Origin: JBQTGK01 sp052400665
GTDB lineage: Bacteria; Bacteroidota; Bacteroidia; Bacteroidales; Marinifilaceae
Assembly: GCA_052400665.1 (NCBI GenBank)
Contig: JBQTGK010000003.1
Strand: one strand, 5' to 3'
Length of the DNA: 64,000 bases
Shown in pieces: positions 59,674 to 64,000 of this stretch (position 1 is the stretch's first letter; the number at the start of each line of letters is the position of its first letter). The translations under genes were made by a program, and so were the position numbers. The notes beneath the pieces were generated by a model. It was given only the letters and a program-made list of their open reading frames with translations. It had not been told where the DNA came from and did not search any database.

Positions 59674-62532
59674 TTATTTAATTCTTTTAAATTCCAGACC
59701 GTTCAACCAGGTTTCGGCATCCTTTTTATCCGTTTCAAATGAAATGCTTACCGGATTAAGTCCATCGCTTTCGATGTAGTTGGTAACTGATACTGGTTTT
59801 CGCTCCCCAACATCTTTTCCATCATACAAACCCACATGATCATCGTCTGAAACAAACGAGAATTCACCGCTCGCATCCTTGCGTTCTACTTTCATGTTGT
59901 AAGGGAAAAGTTTTGCTTTGTTTTGGAAAGAATGATGGTAGGTTTTTAGTTGATACTTTCCTTTAGGCAATCCGTTTAAAGTAAGCTTGAGTTTGCCCGA
60001 ACCTACATATACACCATCGCAGCCCATAAAAGCTAAATCTCCGAGCATGGCATAAGTTCCTTTGCGCCATTTCAAATTTGTGTTGGCTGATATGGTGAAG
60101 CTGCATTCATCTGTTTTGAACGAAAAATCCTTAGTAGCACCACCTTCTTCAACTTTCCAGCCAAATTGCGAAAGCTGACCTTTGGTTTGTAAATCAATTT
60201 TATGGATTGGGTAATCGTAAATTGCCTTTGCTTTGTGAGCAAGCTCATCCGATTGGAATGGAGTAGTGCTTAAAGATAAAGTTGCCGACTTAAGTTTTCC
60301 AGAAGTCGCTTTTATTTTTACATCGCCTACTTCTGTGTTTCCTCTTAGATAAACCGTTGCAACACCATGATAGGCTTGCATGTTTTTTACAAAATCCTTG
60401 TCGGCATACACAATAGAACCTGCACCACGCGCTTCAAAATGTACTTTTACATCGGTGTTGGTAATTACTTCGCCATTTTTATCAACCACATAAGCTCGAA
60501 TCATTTTCAGATCGGAACCGCCTGCTGTGAGTGATAGATCTGGGTTGTCTACCGCCAATTTTAGGGCATAAGCTTCACCTGTTTTAGTGCGCGAATGTCT
60601 TGTTTGTTCTTTGCCATTGTAAAGTGCTTTTGCAACTAACCTTTCATTGGTCCAGTTATAGCGGAAAGTAAATGAAGGATGATTGTTTAGGTTTCGTAGT
60701 AGGTCGTTGTCTGGTTTTTGGATGGCCACCAATTTATCATCGGCATAAAGTGCAACTTCGGGAGCGTTGCTGTACACATGAATTTTTTGATTTTTATAAA
60801 TAGATTGATCGGCAATGTGTACGAAAGGCGCATTTGTCAACTCAGATTTATACCAATAATAAGCAGGACGAGGCACGCGGTAAATGGTTTGCAAGCCATA
60901 TTCTGTAATCATGTCGGTTTTTTTGGTGTTCTCGCGCAGGTGGTTGTAATCAGCACCCACCCAAAGCAAAGTGCCAATGTTGTTGTTACGCTTTTTATAT
61001 CTCGAAATATGTTGTTGTTGTCCTAATCCATTTTCCGAAAAACCATGCTCCATCACCATGCAGAAATCGCTCTCAGGGAAATCTGTTTTTCGATAATCCA
61101 TGGTGGCATAAATATCGGTAACACCCGCATTTTTAATTCCACACCACGGGCTTGAAGCACTTGCTGTTAAACGATAAGGATCTTCTTCTTTTGCTGCACT
61201 GTTGAGCTGGGGTACAGGGCCACGGTGGTTGATACCTGCTCCCCAAATAACAATAGAAGGGTGGTTGCGATGATTACGAACCATCACACGAAGTGACTGT
61301 TCCAAATTATCCATCCACTTGTCTTGGTGCCAGCCAATCCAGGTTGATGGTTCTTCGTAAAGCAAAATGCCCAATTCATCGCAAGCTTCAATAAACGAAT
61401 TGTCTTGTGGGTAATGCGATAGTCGAATGGCATTCATTCCAGCTTGTTTGTAGCGTAAAGCGGCTTCGTAGTGCATAGAATTGGGAACAGCATCACCAAT
61501 GTGTGGGTAATTTTGATGACGGTTTACACCTACCATAAAGAAAGGCTCTCCATTGAGTAACAAACCTTGTCCGTCTACCAATTCAATTGAACGGAAACCA
61601 AAGGTGTTTTCTACAAAATCAACTGCTTTATCATTCATGTAAATCACTGAAATAGCACGATACAAATAAGGACTATTAGGTGACCATAAGTTGTAATTGT
61701 CGCTTATCTCAGTAGTTTGGCGAAATATTTTTTGTTGACCTGCTGTAATATTTGTACTTGATTTTAGCTTCTTAATCACATAGCCTTCAGCATCCACAAT
61801 CATGGTTTCAATGCGGCAATCGGCATCTTTGCTGTATTCATTTACAACCGTTGTTTTTACCGATACGGTACCATTGTTTTTCTTAACTGAAGGAGTGGTA
61901 ATGTGCACACCTGCATCAAAATCCTCCCAGTTGAAGTTCACATGCAGTTTGTTGGTTTTTACCAAATATACATCACGATATATTCCTGCCCATTTTAAAT
62001 AGTCAGTTTGGTCTGGATCGGGTGCGATTGTTGGGTTAAAGCTGTTGTCGGCATTAATTACGATGGTATTTTGTTCGCCAGATTTTACAAAATTAGTAAT
62101 GTCGAAATGATGAGGCACATAGCCATTGACTGAGTAACGACCTACATGTTTTCCGTTTACCCACAATTCGGTGGCATTATGAACACCTTCGAATTCGATA
62201 AATGCTTTTTCGTTGGTGTCCAATTCAATGTACAATTTTTTGCGGTACCAGTTTTGGTCACGCATATATTCCTTCTGTGTCCAGATATCATTAGCATCTT
62301 CAAACCAAAGCGAAACCGGATCGGGATTGTGTGGAAGGCAAATATCTTCCCATTTTTTATCGTCGAATGCAATTGCTATAGGTTTCTCCGATTTCAACAT
62401 CTTAGAGAACTTCCAATTTAGGTTGATGTTCTGTTTTGTACGATTCGTTTTCGGATAGCCATCTGTTGAGCTGGCTAGCACGAATGTTCCGAAAGTCAAA
62501 AACAAACCTGTTAGTATAGCTTTACTATTCAT
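59674..62532 (-). CDS. Glycoside hydrolase family 2 beta-galactosidase-like enzyme lacking the usual acid/base Glu
   Basis: The 952-aa exported protein has the GH2 order: sugar-binding jelly roll (WYRKKLYIELDTNEKAFIEFEGVHNATELWVNGKHVG), Ig-like domain, barrel (GFRSIELVDGQGLLLNGEPFFMVGVNRHQ, MNAIRLSHYPQDNSFIEACDELGILLYEE), and extra C-terminal domains including a bacterial Ig-like and a beta-sandwich (GSGKLKLTLNGLPKGKYQLKTYHH). The nucleophile is Glu495 in CMVMEHGFSENG. The acid/base position, normally N-E, reads WGAGINHRGP with His436. It is the first gene of the glycoside hydrolase operon. Confidence 0.88.
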   Translation of the reverse strand: MNSKAILTGLFLTFGTFVLASSTDGYPKTNRTKQNINLNWKFSKMLKSEKPIAIAFDDKKWEDICLPHNPDPVSLWFEDANDIWTQKEYMRDQNWYRKKLYIELDTNEKAFIEFEGVHNATELWVNGKHVGRYSVNGYVPHHFDITNFVKSGEQNTIVINADNSFNPTIAPDPDQTDYLKWAGIYRDVYLVKTNKLHVNFNWEDFDAGVHITTPSVKKNNGTVSVKTTVVNEYSKDADCRIETMIVDAEGYVIKKLKSSTNITAGQQKIFRQTTEISDNYNLWSPNSPYLYRAISVIYMNDKAVDFVENTFGFRSIELVDGQGLLLNGEPFFMVGVNRHQNYPHIGDAVPNSMHYEAALRYKQAGMNAIRLSHYPQDNSFIEACDELGILLYEEPSTWIGWHQDKWMDNLEQSLRVMVRNHRNHPSIVIWGAGINHRGPVPQLNSAAKEEDPYRLTASASSPWCGIKNAGVTDIYATMDYRKTDFPESDFCMVMEHGFSENGLGQQQHISRYKKRNNNIGTLLWVGADYNHLRENTKKTDMITEYGLQTIYRVPRPAYYWYKSELTNAPFVHIADQSIYKNQKIHVYSNAPEVALYADDKLVAIQKPDNDLLRNLNNHPSFTFRYNWTNERLVAKALYNGKEQTRHSRTKTGEAYALKLAVDNPDLSLTAGGSDLKMIRAYVVDKNGEVITNTDVKVHFEARGAGSIVYADKDFVKNMQAYHGVATVYLRGNTEVGDVKIKATSGKLKSATLSLSTTPFQSDELAHKAKAIYDYPIHKIDLQTKGQLSQFGWKVEEGGATKDFSFKTDECSFTISANTNLKWRKGTYAMLGDLAFMGCDGVYVGSGKLKLTLNGLPKGKYQLKTYHHSFQNKAKLFPYNMKVERKDASGEFSFVSDDDHVGLYDGKDVGERKPVSVTNYIESDGLNPVSISFETDKKDAETWLNGLEFKRIK

Positions 62533-62751
62533 TAGAGATGATTTTTACTCGTTTGGTATTGTTTACTACAATAATACAGATGAAAGTAGCTTATTCTTGT
62601 ATTGTTTTCTTTGTTTTGAGTTCCGAAACGGCGACTGCAACGGTGATTTAACGGTTAAATATGATTGATTAAGTAGTTCAAAATCAGAAAAGTAAATGAT
62701 TTTAAAATAGAATGTGTGAATTAGAGAAAAAACATGTTATTTTTGTGTGGT
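62533..62751. promoter_or_regulatory. Divergent control region with AACGG direct repeats
   Basis: Between the GH2 gene and the divergent regulator lie three AACGG words (62627-62631, 62639-62643, 62650-62654) at 11-12 base steps, about one helical turn, in a locally GC-richer patch. They could be an operator. TATTTTTG at 62738-62745 is an exact -7 element on the plus strand; transcription from it would begin near 62748, almost at the ATG at 62752. Confidence 0.4.
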
Positions 62752-63927
62752 ATGATCAATAAAAAGGAAGAAAAATTTATTAAAGAGGCACTGGATAATA
62801 TCTGTTCTCACAAACTGTTTGTAAACTCACCTACTAATAGTAATTTGCTAAAATACCTTGTTGAAAAGGCAATAGCGTGCGAAGAAATAAACGAGATTAC
62901 CATTGGCAGTGAACTTTATGGAATTGATTATTCGGAAAACAAAAGCAACAGCACGGTTCGTTCATATATGTACAAGCTTCGCAATAAGCTGGCAGATTAT
63001 TATAAGAATACCAGCACCAATGAATCTGTTCTGTTCGAAATTCGTAAAGGACAGTGCAATCTTAGCTTTTTATCGCCCGCAGAATATCATAAATCAAGAG
63101 GAGAAAAGGGCGACACAATTAATATCCCGATAAAATATATTAAAATTCTGTCAGGGATATTGTTACTGGTAATTCTGAGCTTTTTTCTTGTGAAAACAAT
63201 TGCTGATAAACCGAATTTTATTTGGGAGTCTTACTTTGAATCCAATTCTGAAAACCTTCTTGTTGTTTCGGATCAATTCGTAGTGGGAGAGAGGTTTCCA
63301 GAAGGAAAGGAACGAGCAGTTTTGTATCGCGAAATTAACAACGACAACGATTTTATTAAATATAGTAAGCAGCATCCCGAGAAAAGTTTACAATTAACCG
63401 ATTATACTTTAATGTCGAAAATGGCCCCATACACAGTTCATTCATTAAGTAGTTGGTTTACAAAAAACAAAAGTAGTTTTGATCTTGAGTTAGAAAGTAA
63501 GCTTAGCTACGACGATGTGCGAAATCATAACCTTTTGTTTGTTGGGCAACATAAAACCATGAATTTATCCGAATCTTTATTTTTAAAGGATAGTAAAGTG
63601 TTTGCAATTTTTGATGATGGTTTTAAATATAAAAATGGGAATGCCGAAAAAATTTACAATACTCGCTTTGGTGAAAATCAAAAAGTAGAATATGCTATGG
63701 TCTCTTATGCACCTCTTAGTAATGGTAAAAATGTCTTGTATTTTGTGTCGAATAATGATATTGGTGTGATGGCAACGGTGCGAAATTTTACGGATAAAAC
63801 ATATTTAAAAGAATTTGCAAAACAATTACCAGATGAATCGAAGTATTTTAATGCTTTGTTTGAGGTGAGTGGCTTGCAACGAACTGATGTTAGCTGTCTA
63901 TTGGTAGAGTTAGAGGTTTTGAAGTAG
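62752..63927 (+). CDS. Membrane-tethered winged-helix-like regulator
   Basis: From ATG 62752 (the ATG at 62734 is the alternative) the 391-aa protein has a cytoplasmic N-terminal domain of about 105 residues (FIKEALDNICSHKLFVNSPTNSNLLKYLVEKAI, STVRSYMYKLRNKLADYYKN, FEIRKGQCNLSF). This matches the DNA-binding-like domain found before membrane helices in many Bacteroidota and Acidobacteria regulators. One membrane helix follows (about residues 130-150), then a 240-residue C-terminal domain, probably extracytoplasmic, with no known family. It is divergent to the glycoside hydrolase operon and is the obvious candidate to control it by sensing a glycan product across the membrane (inference). Confidence 0.65.
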   Translation: MINKKEEKFIKEALDNICSHKLFVNSPTNSNLLKYLVEKAIACEEINEITIGSELYGIDYSENKSNSTVRSYMYKLRNKLADYYKNTSTNESVLFEIRKGQCNLSFLSPAEYHKSRGEKGDTINIPIKYIKILSGILLLVILSFFLVKTIADKPNFIWESYFESNSENLLVVSDQFVVGERFPEGKERAVLYREINNDNDFIKYSKQHPEKSLQLTDYTLMSKMAPYTVHSLSSWFTKNKSSFDLELESKLSYDDVRNHNLLFVGQHKTMNLSESLFLKDSKVFAIFDDGFKYKNGNAEKIYNTRFGENQKVEYAMVSYAPLSNGKNVLYFVSNNDIGVMATVRNFTDKTYLKEFAKQLPDESKYFNALFEVSGLQRTDVSCLLVELEVLK

Positions 63928-64000
63928 ATTTTGAAAATTCTTTACTTTGTTTTAAGAGTGAAAAATGAATATTTCTATATTGGATTTGTTTCTACCATTT

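Overview
The window is low-G+C bacterial chromosome from a Bacteroidota member, most likely a marine Marinilabiliales/Marinifilaceae-type organism (inference). The signs are a TonB receptor paired with a DUF4249 lipoprotein, TlpA with a DUF4369-like N-terminus, LruC/DUF4842, DUF6340 and DUF4932 proteins, a marine-type glycoside hydrolase cluster, few Shine-Dalgarno sequences, and several promoters matching the Bacteroidota consensus TTTG-N19-21-TAnnTTTG. I found no tRNA, rRNA, CRISPR array, insertion sequence or prophage.

Layout. 1-9.8 kb: dapA tail, a Cys-motif hypothetical, an LruC lipoprotein, a membrane VWA protein with a DUF6340 lipoprotein, an M48 protease and cinA. 10.1-16.6 kb: a TolC/MFP/RND efflux operon ending in a PII-like protein and a DUF2892 protein. 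16.6-35.2 kb: mixed housekeeping and envelope genes, including a Gre-like factor, two tRNA-modifying enzymes, a TonB/DUF4249 pair, a class I-alpha DAHP synthase, an S9 peptidase and a CsgG-like protein.

35.5-49.1 kb is a chorismate locus of two head-to-head operons. Leftward: aminotransferase, tyrA, DAHP synthase-chorismate mutase, aroB, DUF523, aroC. Rightward: trpE, trpG, trpD, trpC, a trpF-trpB fusion, trpA. Between them lies the most striking content of the window. The leftward operon has a near-perfect promoter followed by two consecutive, unannotated leader peptides, one with 11 aromatic residues in 19 and one with 11 in 29. Each is followed by an intrinsic terminator and by a competing antiterminator built on the same plan (7-bp outer stem, 6-bp inner stem). 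This reads as a tandem ribosome-mediated transcription attenuator for Phe/Tyr(/Trp). The trp operon has its own leader peptide with a Trp-Trp pair and a strong terminator just before trpE.

49-53 kb: a diflavin reductase, the remains of a membrane-protein gene, an inverted 21-bp minisatellite encoding V-T-E heptads on both arms, and a nitrilase-family hydrolase. 53-62.5 kb: a leftward polysaccharide-degradation operon (GH2, GH30, GH20, GH3, and a nucleoside-hydrolase-like secreted protein) without SusC/SusD in view. A divergent membrane-tethered DNA-binding protein (62.7-63.9 kb) is its likely regulator.
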